Positions 53,727 to 61,957 of a stretch of DNA of 61,957 nucleotides are shown one piece after another. The translations under genes and the position numbers were made by a program. Numbering within the stretch: the first letter of the stretch is position 1; the number at the start of each line of letters is the position of its first letter. This stretch comes from Bacteroidia bacterium (GTDB taxonomy: Bacteria; Bacteroidota; Bacteroidia; Cytophagales; Cyclobacteriaceae), in the NCBI GenBank assembly GCA_030425425.1, contig JAUIAO010000037.1:1-61957 (forward strand). Direction: 5' to 3'. Below the pieces are notes generated by a model, which was given only the letters and a program-made list of their open reading frames with translations, made no database searches and was not told the origin of the DNA.

Positions 53727-54407
53727 CTAATCCATATCTAGCTTCTCCCAATACCTGCAGAAATGGGTGATTTTGCATTCGCTACATTTTGGGTTGCGAG
53801 CCAAGCAAACGTAGCGCCCATGAAGAATCAGCCAGTGATGTGCTTTGTGGATGTATTCATCGGGAATGTGACGAACGAGTTGCTTTTCTACTTCCAGAGG
53901 AGTCTTGGCTGTTTGTGTAACCAAGCCTAACCTTTTCGAAACTCGGAATACATGCGTATCTACAGCCATAGCTGGCTGATTATAAAGCACCGACACTACC
54001 ACATTGGCGGTCTTTCTACCTACACCAGGTAACTTTTGAAGTTCTTCATGTTTTTCCGGGACTTCTCCACCATAGTCTTCCATGATCATCTTGCTCAGTC
54101 CCATCAGGTGCTTAGCCTTGTTATTTGGATAAGTCACACTGCGGATAAGTTCGAAGATTTCATCGAAAGTCCCGGCAGCCATGTGCTCTGGAGTTGGGAA
54201 TGCCTTGAACAGTCCGGGCGTAACTTTATTGATGCGCACATCTGTACATTGTGCACTCAAGACTACTGCCACCAACAGTTCAAATGGATTGTTGAACTCC
54301 AGCTCCGTTTGTGGGTCGGGAAAAGCATGTTTGAAATAATGAACGAATGCTTCGAATCGCTCTTTTTTATTCAAAGAATTACCTGACTTAGAAGAATTTT
54401 TCGACAC
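53727..54407 (-). CDS. nth: Endonuclease III
   Basis: A 226-residue DNA glycosylase/AP lyase for oxidised pyrimidines. It has the helix-hairpin-helix with catalytic Lys (LPGVGRKTANVV), catalytic Asp in AVDTHVFRVSKRLGL, and the Fe-S cluster ligands in CLARNPKCSECKITHFC (spacing C-x6-C-x2-C-x5-C). Length is normal. It converges with the DUF2255 gene 14 bp away. Confidence 0.95.
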   Translation of the reverse strand: MSKNSSKSGNSLNKKERFEAFVHYFKHAFPDPQTELEFNNPFELLVAVVLSAQCTDVRINKVTPGLFKAFPTPEHMAAGTFDEIFELIRSVTYPNNKAKHLMGLSKMIMEDYGGEVPEKHEELQKLPGVGRKTANVVVSVLYNQPAMAVDTHVFRVSKRLGLVTQTAKTPLEVEKQLVRHIPDEYIHKAHHWLILHGRYVCLARNPKCSECKITHFCRYWEKLDMD

Positions 54408-54450
54408 CTGCTATCTGTATTTGTGATCAGAAATATTTCCGATCATAAAA

Positions 54451-54690
54451 CTATACAGACTGCTTGGTATATTGTCGGGAGAACTCCAGGATTTTGTCCA
54501 CAGACTTCTTAGACGGACTGTAAGTGACTTGATCAAGTCCCTTTTGTACCGCCTTAATTTCTTCTAGTTCTGATCGGAGCTCACTGTCTGTGATGAGCAG
54601 TTGCTCCAATTCTTTGCTTTCCTGTGCTGTTAATTCGTCATAGAGAAACCTTACCAGGTCATTTTTTGTAAAAGTTTTGATCATAGGCAA
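54451..54690 (-). CDS. Small sigma-factor partner protein (anti-sigma-like)
   Basis: A 79-residue acidic-helical protein (LVRFLYDELTAQESKELEQL, LITDSELRSELEEI) without a membrane segment or zinc-finger Cys residues. Its start lies inside the sigma factor gene (32-bp overlap in another frame), so the two are translated together. In this phylum such small proteins follow ECF sigma genes and are presumed to restrain them; binding is inferred from position only. Confidence 0.72.
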   Translation of the reverse strand: MPMIKTFTKNDLVRFLYDELTAQESKELEQLLITDSELRSELEEIKAVQKGLDQVTYSPSKKSVDKILEFSRQYTKQSV

Positions 54691-55258
54691 TATGTGTATT
54701 TTCTAGCTTTTTTCGCAAGTTGATCAAAGCATACCTCATTCTGCCCAAAGCGGTATTGATGCTCACTCCTGTAGCATCGGCAATTTCCTGAAAACTCATC
54801 TGCATATAATGCCTCATCACCAACACTTCTTTCTGAGCTTCAGGAAGCTCCTGTATGTACTGCTTCAGCAGGTTATAGGTATCCTGCTTGATATGTTCGT
54901 CTTCAATCGTTGACTCGGCAAACTCCAGCGTGTTAAACACATTACTACCATCCTCCATCACGATCTCAGGATTTCTTTTCGACTTCCTGAAATTATCAAT
55001 CGCCAGATTATGCGCTATGCGCAGTATCCATGGTAGGAATTTCCCCTCTTCGTTGTATTTACCTGACTTAATCGTCTTGATTGCCTTAATAAAAACTTCC
55101 TGCATCAGGTCTTCTGCCTGATAGCGATCTTTTACAATCAAATATATCGTGGTAAACACCCTATCCTTGTGTCGGTCGAGCAAAACTGCGAACGCCTCTT
55201 CGTTACCATTTTTGTACTGAGACAGCAATTGGCCGTCGGTCAATTTAGTCTTTCGCAT
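54659..55258 (-). CDS. ECF-type RNA polymerase sigma factor
   Basis: A 199-residue sigma-70 family factor with region 2 (LDRHKDRVFTTIYLIVKDRY, then QAEDLMQEVFIKAI, LPWILRIAHNLAIDNFRK) and region 4 (LPEAQKEVLVMRHYMQMSFQ, EIADATGVSINTALGRMRYA). Length and organisation are typical. It overlaps the small partner gene by 32 bp. Target promoters were not identified. Confidence 0.93.
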   Translation of the reverse strand: MRKTKLTDGQLLSQYKNGNEEAFAVLLDRHKDRVFTTIYLIVKDRYQAEDLMQEVFIKAIKTIKSGKYNEEGKFLPWILRIAHNLAIDNFRKSKRNPEIVMEDGSNVFNTLEFAESTIEDEHIKQDTYNLLKQYIQELPEAQKEVLVMRHYMQMSFQEIADATGVSINTALGRMRYALINLRKKLENTHIAYDQNFYKK

Positions 55259-55413
55259 TGAAATTCGTATTTAGTTAACGTAGAGGTCTATTACATATTG
55301 TCAGGGTCTTGGAATTGTGTTAATTAATTTTACTCGCGTGCTGTCAAATGTATGTGAAAAATTTTTGTTGCACAAATAGAAGACAAATGAAAATTTATTG
55401 TCCCCTAAATGGC

Positions 55414-55962
55414 TTAAGAAAAATTTCCTTCGGACATTTTAGCATTTTTCACATGAGCCAGGTGGTGATTGCAATGCCATGCATACATTCCTATATTTTC
55501 ATCTAAAGAAATTTTCCGTCCATGTTCTGGATGAACAAAGGTTCTTTCCAGATCTTTTTCAGTAAGGTTTTTCAGCAGCACTGACCACCTGTGATGCAAA
55601 GAAGTCAACAAGCTAAGTGAGGTTTCCACATCATCTAGCATGCTATCAGGAAGGTTCGCCCACCGGTCTTCATAATAAGGCTTGATGGTTGGGTTCTCCT
55701 CAGTCAATGCTATTTTGAATCTGATAAAGGCATTCATATGACTATCTGCGCAGTGATGCACAATCTGCTTGATTGACCAACCATCAGGCCGGTGCAATAG
55801 ATTGAGATGCTGAGAGTTGAGATCACTCATGCAATACACAAGCTTAGATGGAAAAAGCTCAATATCATTGATCCAAAGTGATATGGTATTCAAATCTATT
55901 ATATCTGGTTTGACGAACTGACCGATTGGGTATTGCAGTGCTTTTAATAAGTCGCTCTTCAT
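55414..55962 (-). CDS. YfiT-like DinB-superfamily protein (thiol transferase type)
   Basis: A 182-residue four-helix protein of the DinB/YfiT group. Metal-binding His residues appear in SIKQIVHHCADSHMNAFIRF and YAWHCNHHLAHVKNA. YfiT relatives are nickel- or zinc-dependent and are linked with bacillithiol-type thiol transfer. The opening QYPIGQFVKP is characteristic of the family. Cytoplasmic; single gene. Confidence 0.9.
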   Translation of the reverse strand: MKSDLLKALQYPIGQFVKPDIIDLNTISLWINDIELFPSKLVYCMSDLNSQHLNLLHRPDGWSIKQIVHHCADSHMNAFIRFKIALTEENPTIKPYYEDRWANLPDSMLDDVETSLSLLTSLHHRWSVLLKNLTEKDLERTFVHPEHGRKISLDENIGMYAWHCNHHLAHVKNAKMSEGNFS

Positions 55963-56140
55963 AACTAATGATTTTATTCAATTGAAGTTAATCATATTTC
56001 GATCGACAACCTTAAGTGTATATTTGACATTTAATTCAAGAAATTTAGGGTTTAGAGTATTATTTTACACCTTTTGCGCTTTTAGTAATTGAAACTATTT
56101 AAACACTAAAACCAGAAATTCCCCTAAACAAAACACCATT

Positions 56141-58573
56141 ATGAAGAAGTTAATGATTATTATGTTCCTTGGCTTGAGTAGCGGTTTAATAGCCCAAGTC
56201 ACACTCAAAGTGAATCCTGACACATCAGGTGTATCTATGAGTCCGCATTTGATTGGAGCGTTTTTTGAAGACATCAACTATGCCGCTGATGGAGGCTTAT
56301 ATGCTGAACTGATACAAAACAGGTCTTTCGAATATTACAAAGTCGAACGATGGGTTGATATGCAACCGCTAGATTCCTGGGAATTGATCGGAGAAAATGC
56401 CGTAATAAGTGTGGAAGATCAGCAGCCTATAAATGCCGTGAATACTCATTATCTACACCTAAGCATTCTCAAAAAAGGACAAAAAGCAGGGTTTAAAAAC
56501 CTTGGTTATGATGGGATTTCGTTGAATGCCGGAGAAAAATATAATTTCTCAATGTACGTACGTGCTAAGAAAAAATTCAAAAAGGATTTAAATGTGAATC
56601 TTGTGAATGCTGAAGGAAAATCACTTGCGAGTCTAACTTTCTCAGGAATCACTGATGACTGGCAAAAGGTTGAAGGAGAGTTTATGCCATCAGCATCACA
56701 CTCTAATTGCAATCTGGAAATAACCACTAGCAGTAAAGGTGAGCTGTACTTTGATATGATATCACTTTTTCCTGCCAATACGTTCAAAGGCCGTGAGAAT
56801 GGAATGAGAAATGATCTTGCTGAAACCATCGCTGACTTAAATCCTCAGTTTTTAAGATTTCCTGGCGGGTGTGTATCTCACGGGCGTGGACTGGACAATG
56901 CATATAGATGGAAAGAAACTGTGGGTCCTGTAATCGAGCGAGTTCCAAACTATAATCTCTGGGGTTATCATCAAACTTACGGCATTGGCTTTTATGAATA
57001 CTTTCAATATTGTGAAGATATTGGTGCTATTCCTTTGCCTGTGGTTCCAATTGGGGTTTCCTGCCAGTTTAGAGACCGTGAAATTGCTCCAATAGAAGAC
57101 ATGCAGCTTTGGGTAGATGATGCTCTGGATTTGGTAGAGTTTGCCAATGGAAGTGTAGAGAGTGAATGGGGTAAAGTGCGTGCAGAAATGGGCCATCCCG
57201 AGCCATTCGGAATGGAGTACTTATGTCTGGGAAATGAAGAGGATGATATTCCAGAAGTGCGAGTGAGAATGAAAATGATTACCGATTCTTTGAGAATGTA
57301 TTACCCAGAGATAAAAGTCATAGGAACATCTGGTACTGCGGCTGGCGGTCGCAATTATGACGGGTTGTGGGAGTTTAGCAGAGCGGAGAAACTGGATGCC
57401 GTAGATGAGCACTATTATGTAAATCCTTCATGGATGCTCAATAATCTGGATCGATATGATGACTTTGACAGAAACGGCCCTAAAGTTTTCATTGGAGAAT
57501 ATGCATCTCGCGATGATCGGTTGAAAAATGCAATTGCAGAAGCAGCTTATCTTACTGGTGTAGAAAAAAATGCAGATGTAATCCAATTTACTTGCTATGC
57601 TCCACTATTGAGTAACGAAAACCACCACCAGTGGAATCCTGACCTGATTCGATTTGATAACGATAATGTTGTAAAAACGGCTAGCTACTACGTGCAGCAG
57701 TTATACAGTCAATATACAGGTGATGAATATATACCGAGTACTTTAAGCTATTCTGATAATTTCGAACAAAACACGAGCCGGTTTAATGGAAAAATTGGGG
57801 TTGGAACCTGGGCAACCAAAGCAGTTTTTGATGACATCAAAGTGGAGACTGAAGAAGGGATTATTTTCGAACAAACTTTTGATGATGAAGCCAAAGGCTG
57901 GGTAGTATCAGACGGACAGTTTAACACCGAAAACGGCACATATATACAAAGTAGCATGGATCAGCCAGCTCTCAGTATTTTCCAAACCGAGGTAAATGTT
58001 TATTCATATTCATACACTTTGAGAGCCAAAAAGACGGAAGGCAGGGAAGGGTTTTTGATACCTTTCGCCTTTACTGGAGATGAGAACCTATATTGGCTCA
58101 ATCTAGGAGGATGGAACAACAGCCGTCATGCAATTCAATTTCATGAAAATGGCCCAGCTTCAGAATTGGTCAATAAAAGAGGATCGATAGAGACCAATAA
58201 ATGGTATGATATTAAGATTGAAGTAAATCAAACTATCGCATATTGCTATCTGGACGGTGAATTACTGTTTGAAATCCCTGCGTTACCGAAACCAGTTTCA
58301 GCCTCTGTAGTAAAAGATGAATCCGAAAATGAGTTGATCATCAAGTTGGTCAACGCAGGAGAAAAACCAGTAAAATCCAATGTATTTATTGAAGGGTTTA
58401 ACGCTGAAATGGAAGCACAAGTCATTACCTTACAGGGAGATGAATGGAGTCTGCGTAATTCATTGGAAACTCCAGAAGCAATTAAGCCAACGGAATCCAC
58501 TATTAAAGTTGGTGATTTGACAGATTACGAATTACCAGCGAGATCATTCAAAGTTATTAGCATTAAGAAATAA
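56141..58573 (+). CDS. GH51 alpha-L-arabinofuranosidase with inserted concanavalin-like domain
   Basis: An 810-residue exported enzyme with a signal peptide (to about residue 18). A carbohydrate-binding domain (about 85-215) precedes the GH51 barrel. The acid/base Glu is in LCLGNEEDD (about 366) and the nucleophile Glu in VFIGEYASRDD (about 452). The usual C-terminal beta domain is interrupted at about residues 545-715 by a concanavalin-like module (FDDIKVETEEG, YWLNLGGWNNSRHAI, GELLFEIPALPK). It releases arabinose from arabinans or arabinoxylans. No sus-type import genes are next to it, unlike most polysaccharide loci in the phylum. A strong terminator follows. Confidence 0.92.
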   Translation: MKKLMIIMFLGLSSGLIAQVTLKVNPDTSGVSMSPHLIGAFFEDINYAADGGLYAELIQNRSFEYYKVERWVDMQPLDSWELIGENAVISVEDQQPINAVNTHYLHLSILKKGQKAGFKNLGYDGISLNAGEKYNFSMYVRAKKKFKKDLNVNLVNAEGKSLASLTFSGITDDWQKVEGEFMPSASHSNCNLEITTSSKGELYFDMISLFPANTFKGRENGMRNDLAETIADLNPQFLRFPGGCVSHGRGLDNAYRWKETVGPVIERVPNYNLWGYHQTYGIGFYEYFQYCEDIGAIPLPVVPIGVSCQFRDREIAPIEDMQLWVDDALDLVEFANGSVESEWGKVRAEMGHPEPFGMEYLCLGNEEDDIPEVRVRMKMITDSLRMYYPEIKVIGTSGTAAGGRNYDGLWEFSRAEKLDAVDEHYYVNPSWMLNNLDRYDDFDRNGPKVFIGEYASRDDRLKNAIAEAAYLTGVEKNADVIQFTCYAPLLSNENHHQWNPDLIRFDNDNVVKTASYYVQQLYSQYTGDEYIPSTLSYSDNFEQNTSRFNGKIGVGTWATKAVFDDIKVETEEGIIFEQTFDDEAKGWVVSDGQFNTENGTYIQSSMDQPALSIFQTEVNVYSYSYTLRAKKTEGREGFLIPFAFTGDENLYWLNLGGWNNSRHAIQFHENGPASELVNKRGSIETNKWYDIKIEVNQTIAYCYLDGELLFEIPALPKPVSASVVKDESENELIIKLVNAGEKPVKSNVFIEGFNAEMEAQVITLQGDEWSLRNSLETPEAIKPTESTIKVGDLTDYELPARSFKVISIKK

Positions 58574-58600
58574 AATAACCATTATACACCTGGATATACA

Positions 58601-58632
58601 AAGCACTCTTTCATTTGGGGAGTGCTTTTTTA
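58601..58632 (+). terminator. Rho-independent terminator after the GH51 gene
   Basis: AAGCACTC (58601-58608) pairs with GAGTGCTT (58620-58627) and runs straight into TTTTT. Standard form, on the plus strand. Confidence 0.85.
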
Positions 58633-58732
58633 TGCGCTATCAAATTGAACAAATAGAACTCCTCTCAGTAAATTCGCAACTCTTTTAGTTTCCAATTAGT
58701 TTACTGCCTAAAGTACTCCAATTACACATCCA

Positions 58733-61525
58733 ATGGCCAAAACCATCGACTCATACGATCCGAAAGAATTTATCATCATCAAAGGTGCTCGTGTCAATAA
58801 CTTGAAGAACCTTGATGTGGCCATTCCACGTGATAAACTGGTGGTGATAACTGGACTTTCCGGCTCGGGTAAATCTTCATTGGCATTTGATACATTGTTT
58901 GCTGAAGGTCAGCGAAAGTACGTGGAGAGTTTGAGCTCGTACGCTCGTCAGTTCCTCGGCAGAATGGAAAAACCAGAGGTCGATTACATCAAAGGAGTAG
59001 CTCCGGCCATAGCCATAGAACAGAAAGTGTCCACCAGAAACCCCCGATCTACGGTAGGTACTACCACGGAGATTTATGACTATATGAAGTTGCTCTTTGC
59101 AAGAATTGGGGTGACTTACTCTCCGGTCAGTGGAAAGGAAGTGAAGAAGGATAGTGTGACGGATGTGGTGGATTACATCATGGGGCATGATGAAGGAAAG
59201 AGGCTGATCATTTCTGCTCCGATGCACATCAAGGAAGGGCGAACAGTCGAAGAGGAATTGAAAATACTGCTGAGTAAAGGCTACACCAGAATTCTGGTGG
59301 ACGATGAAATGAAATTCATCGAAGCTCTGCTCAGTGAAAAACTGAATAAAAAGCACCAGTTCGAGATTATGATCGATCGGGCAGTGGTGAAAAAAGATGA
59401 GGAGAACCAATTCAGACTGGCTGATTCGGTGCAAACAGCATTTTTCGAAGGAGAAGGCCGCTGTAAGGTGAATATGGTTGGGAGTACGATCAAGGAATTT
59501 TCTGATTTGTTTGAATTGGACGGCATTCGTTTTGAAGAACCATCAGTCAACTTTTTCACTTTCAACAACCCGTATGGGGCATGTAGGCGCTGTGAAGGTT
59601 TTGGAAGAATTCTGGGCATAGATCCAGAAATGGTAATCCCCGATCACAACCTCTCAGTATATGAAGGAGCTATTGCACCCTGGCGCAGTGAGACTATGCA
59701 GCAGTGGCTAAAACCACTTTTGAAAAACGGCATCCGATTCGATTTTCCAATTCACCGACCAATCAATGAACTGACAGAAGAAGAGTATGAGCTGCTCTGG
59801 ACTGGAAATGAATATTTCGAAGGATTGGATGACTTCTTTAAGTTTCTGGAATCACAAACACATAAAATTCAGTACCGGGTTTTATTGTCGCGATACCGAG
59901 GCAGAACGACTTGCCCTGAATGTAAAGGAACGCGACTGAGAAAGGATGCCAGCTATGTGAAAGTAGACGGGAAATCCATTTCAGACATGGTGTTGATGCC
60001 GGTAGATCGATTGATTGGATTTTTTGATGAGCTGGAACTTACCACACACCAGCAATCCGTAGCGAAAAGAATACTGAATGAAATCACGAATCGACTCAGC
60101 TATCTGGAAAAAGTAGGGCTGGGATATCTCACGCTTAATAGACTGACTAACACGCTTTCTGGTGGTGAGTTTCAACGAATTAAACTTGCTACCTCTCTCG
60201 GCAGTGCGCTGGTGGGTTCCATGTACATTTTGGATGAACCGAGTATTGGTTTGCATCCAAGAGACACAGACCGTTTGATTGAGGTATTACTTTCATTGAA
60301 AAAGCTCGGTAATTCCGTGATAGTAGTGGAGCATGAAGAAAAAGTGATGGAAGCTGCTGATCAAATCATAGATATTGGGCCGGCTGCTGGTGTACACGGG
60401 GGTGAGTTGGTTTATCAGGGTAGAATTGATGAATTGAATGGGGAAAGCCAATCGTTCACGGCCAAGTACCTGAAAGGGTTGGAAGAAATCGCATTGCCAA
60501 AGCGAAGAAGAAAGTGGAATCAGTCCTTCACTATAGAACGTGCCAGAGAAAACAACCTGAAAGACATTAATGTGGAGATTCCTCTCGGTGTGATGACAGT
60601 TATTACGGGTGTGAGTGGCTCAGGAAAATCTACATTAGTTAAGAAAATCTTGTATCCTGCCATTGGGAAAATGCTAGGTGTGACTGGCGATGCTACCGGA
60701 AAACATGAGAAAATATCAGGTGCTTACAAAAAGGTAGATCAGATCGAGTTTGTGGATCAGAATCCGATTGGCAAAAGCTCAAGATCCAACCCGGTAACCT
60801 ATGTGAAGGCCTATGACGGCATCCGTCAGCTATTCAGCGAAATGCCGATGAGTAAAACCAATGGATTTAAACCGGCTCATTTTTCATTCAATGTGGACGG
60901 TGGACGATGTGAAGTCTGTGAAGGAGAAGGCACGGTGACTGTGGAAATGCAGTTTATGGCGGATCTGCATTTGGAATGTGAAGCCTGTCATGGCAAGCGA
61001 TTCAAAAAAGAAATTCTCGAAGTAAAATATCAGGACAAGAATATTTCTGACATTCTTGATCTCACTGTAGAGGAAGCCATCGAGTTTTTCCACGATAAAG
61101 CCAACATTGTCAATAAAATCAAACCGCTATATGATGTGGGTCTGGGATATGTACAGCTTGGCCAAAGCTCCAACTCGCTGAGTGGTGGTGAAGCACAACG
61201 TGTAAAACTGGCTTCATTCCTCGGCAGAGGGGGAAACATCAAGAAAGACCATGTGATGTTCATCTTTGATGAGCCAACCACAGGGCTTCATTTTCATGAC
61301 ATCAGGAAATTACTCGATGCGCTGAATGCGTTGGTGAATGAAGGAAACTCTGTGCTGATCATAGAACACAATATGGAGATTATCAAAAATGCTGACTGGA
61401 TCATCGACCTGGGACCAGAGGGAGGTGAAAATGGAGGTACACTTTGTTTTGCGGGCTTACCAGAGGACATGGTCAAGCTGGAGGAGAATCATACTGCGAG
61501 GTATCTGAAGGAGAAGATTGGTTGA
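58733..61525 (+). CDS. uvrA: Excinuclease ABC subunit A
   Basis: A 930-residue nucleotide-excision repair ATPase. Both ABC units are complete: Walker A motifs [14 protein letters not shown] (about 42) and [17 protein letters not shown] signatures [14 protein letters not shown] and [14 protein letters not shown], and Walker B regions [11 protein letters not shown] and [11 protein letters not shown]. Zinc fingers show as [24 protein letters not shown] and CEACHGKR. Length is normal. It recognises DNA damage and loads UvrB. Confidence 0.97.
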   Translation: MAKTIDSYDPKEFIIIKGARVNNLKNLDVAIPRDKLVVITGLSGSGKSSLAFDTLFAEGQRKYVESLSSYARQFLGRMEKPEVDYIKGVAPAIAIEQKVSTRNPRSTVGTTTEIYDYMKLLFARIGVTYSPVSGKEVKKDSVTDVVDYIMGHDEGKRLIISAPMHIKEGRTVEEELKILLSKGYTRILVDDEMKFIEALLSEKLNKKHQFEIMIDRAVVKKDEENQFRLADSVQTAFFEGEGRCKVNMVGSTIKEFSDLFELDGIRFEEPSVNFFTFNNPYGACRRCEGFGRILGIDPEMVIPDHNLSVYEGAIAPWRSETMQQWLKPLLKNGIRFDFPIHRPINELTEEEYELLWTGNEYFEGLDDFFKFLESQTHKIQYRVLLSRYRGRTTCPECKGTRLRKDASYVKVDGKSISDMVLMPVDRLIGFFDELELTTHQQSVAKRILNEITNRLSYLEKVGLGYLTLNRLTNTLSGGEFQRIKLATSLGSALVGSMYILDEPSIGLHPRDTDRLIEVLLSLKKLGNSVIVVEHEEKVMEAADQIIDIGPAAGVHGGELVYQGRIDELNGESQSFTAKYLKGLEEIALPKRRRKWNQSFTIERARENNLKDINVEIPLGVMTVITGVSGSGKSTLVKKILYPAIGKMLGVTGDATGKHEKISGAYKKVDQIEFVDQNPIGKSSRSNPVTYVKAYDGIRQLFSEMPMSKTNGFKPAHFSFNVDGGRCEVCEGEGTVTVEMQFMADLHLECEACHGKRFKKEILEVKYQDKNISDILDLTVEEAIEFFHDKANIVNKIKPLYDVGLGYVQLGQSSNSLSGGEAQRVKLASFLGRGGNIKKDHVMFIFDEPTTGLHFHDIRKLLDALNALVNEGNSVLIIEHNMEIIKNADWIIDLGPEGGENGGTLCFAGLPEDMVKLEENHTARYLKEKIG

Positions 61526-61526
61526 A

Positions 61527-61877
61527 TCATTCTCGTAGTTTTTTTGAAAGGCTTTTCACTTCTTCTTCTAAAGTTGGTTCAAGTCTTTTCAGTCTTTCTA
61601 ACAAATTCATGGAAGTATGACGTATGGTCAAAACAAATACTGTGTCGCCAACAATTTCACAGATTAAACAGTGCTTTTCAACAAAGTAAACCCTAAATCT
61701 TGATGAGATATTATGATTGATTTTAAGAATGGAAGGGTTGGATTTGATAATATTCAGTGAATGGTCAAATCTCTCTAGATAGCGATCAGCAGCCAATTCT
61801 CCCCATTTATTTAAAGAGTAATCAAAAATTTCCTGAAGGTCAGACATGGCCGTATCTGCTAATTTGATGTTGGCCAT
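61527..61877 (-). CDS. ParE/RelE-superfamily toxin
   Basis: A 116-residue protein with the ParE pattern: LADTAMSDLQEIFDYSLNKW, then AADRYLERFDHSLNIIKSN, RFRVYFVEKHCLICEI, and the final strand FVLTIRHTSMNLLE. It has a C-terminal charged extension (about 20 residues) beyond the usual toxin length. Its start overlaps the stop of the antitoxin gene (TAATG). ParE-type toxins poison gyrase while RelE-type cut mRNA; RelE catalytic residues are not evident, so ParE is preferred. Confidence 0.85.
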   Translation of the reverse strand: MANIKLADTAMSDLQEIFDYSLNKWGELAADRYLERFDHSLNIIKSNPSILKINHNISSRFRVYFVEKHCLICEIVGDTVFVLTIRHTSMNLLERLKRLEPTLEEEVKSLSKKLRE

Positions 61878-61957
61878 TACTTTTTCTTCATTTTGAAGCT
61901 AGCTAAATCATTTTTGAGGTTTCCTGAAAATTCCGTTGTTCTTTCGAAGATGGCATC
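61877..61957 (-). CDS. Antitoxin, C-terminal part only
   Basis: The last 26 codons of a reading frame that continues past the window edge and ends DLASFKMKKK. Its stop TAA shares one base with the toxin's ATG. Position and coupling indicate the antitoxin of the ParE-type toxin. The DNA-binding N-terminal part is outside the window, so the antitoxin family cannot be named. Confidence 0.6.
   Translation of the reverse strand, partial: DAIFERTTEFSGNLKNDLASFKMKKK

Overview
The window is about 62 kb of chromosome from a member of the Bacteroidota, most likely a free-living, Cytophagales-like bacterium. The phylum call rests on several things visible in the sequence. There is a type IX secretion sorting tail on the CotH protein, and there are TAnnTTTG -7 promoter elements. 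Families typical of the phylum are present (DUF6090, DUF2480, a PD40-OmpA protein, an M49-like peptidase lipoprotein), along with many SPII lipoproteins. The order-level call is inference. I saw no rRNA, tRNA or CRISPR array.

Layout. (1) 1-3.0 kb is an integron-like accessory island. A tyrosine recombinase with a C-terminal KSPLD motif reads toward, rather than away from, a cassette-like block of five tightly packed genes. The block starts at a GTTGGGC core next to the integrase stop. It ends in a 131-bp attC-like imperfect palindrome whose first core (GCCCAAC) is the exact complement of the cassette's own first bases. (2) 3-12 kb holds ordinary cell-envelope and housekeeping genes: a zinc-ribbon protein, an M49-like peptidase, NRDE, CPBP protease, RmuC and a solitary GroES-like protein. 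It also has a secreted protein that joins a NADase-type glycan-binding domain to a Hint self-processing domain. (3) 12.2-17.6 kb is a one-strand array of seven paralogous DUF6090-type membrane proteins. (4) 17.9-31.3 kb has an acyltransferase, an alpha/beta hydrolase and a YfcC-type transporter. A large CotH-kinase protein exported by the type IX system follows, flanked by REP-like palindromes. Then come an MbnP-like protein, MnmD, a transglutaminase-like protein and two OmpA-family proteins. (5) 31.4-42.8 kb is a minus-strand run: M23 peptidase, DsbD, M20 dipeptidase, a 1652-residue exported protein with seven DPW repeats, PrmA and TpiA.

(6) 43-56 kb is regulatory and stress-related. A TPR histidine kinase is divergent from a LuxR-type response regulator, which overlaps a TauE/SafE permease. 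An AraC regulator, superoxide dismutase divergent from a SufR-like Fe-S regulator, a PQQ-type sugar dehydrogenase and a small AKR-cupin-DUF2255 operon follow. Then come endonuclease III, an ECF sigma factor with a small partner, and a YfiT-like protein. (7) 56-62 kb has a GH51 arabinofuranosidase, UvrA and a ParE-type toxin whose antitoxin is cut by the window edge.

The most interesting material is the integron-like island with its five-gene cassette, which includes a membrane-anchored J-domain-like protein. The DUF6090 array, the glycan-binding/Hint protein and the DPW-repeat giant protein come next. All functional claims are from reading the sequence; no database search was run.
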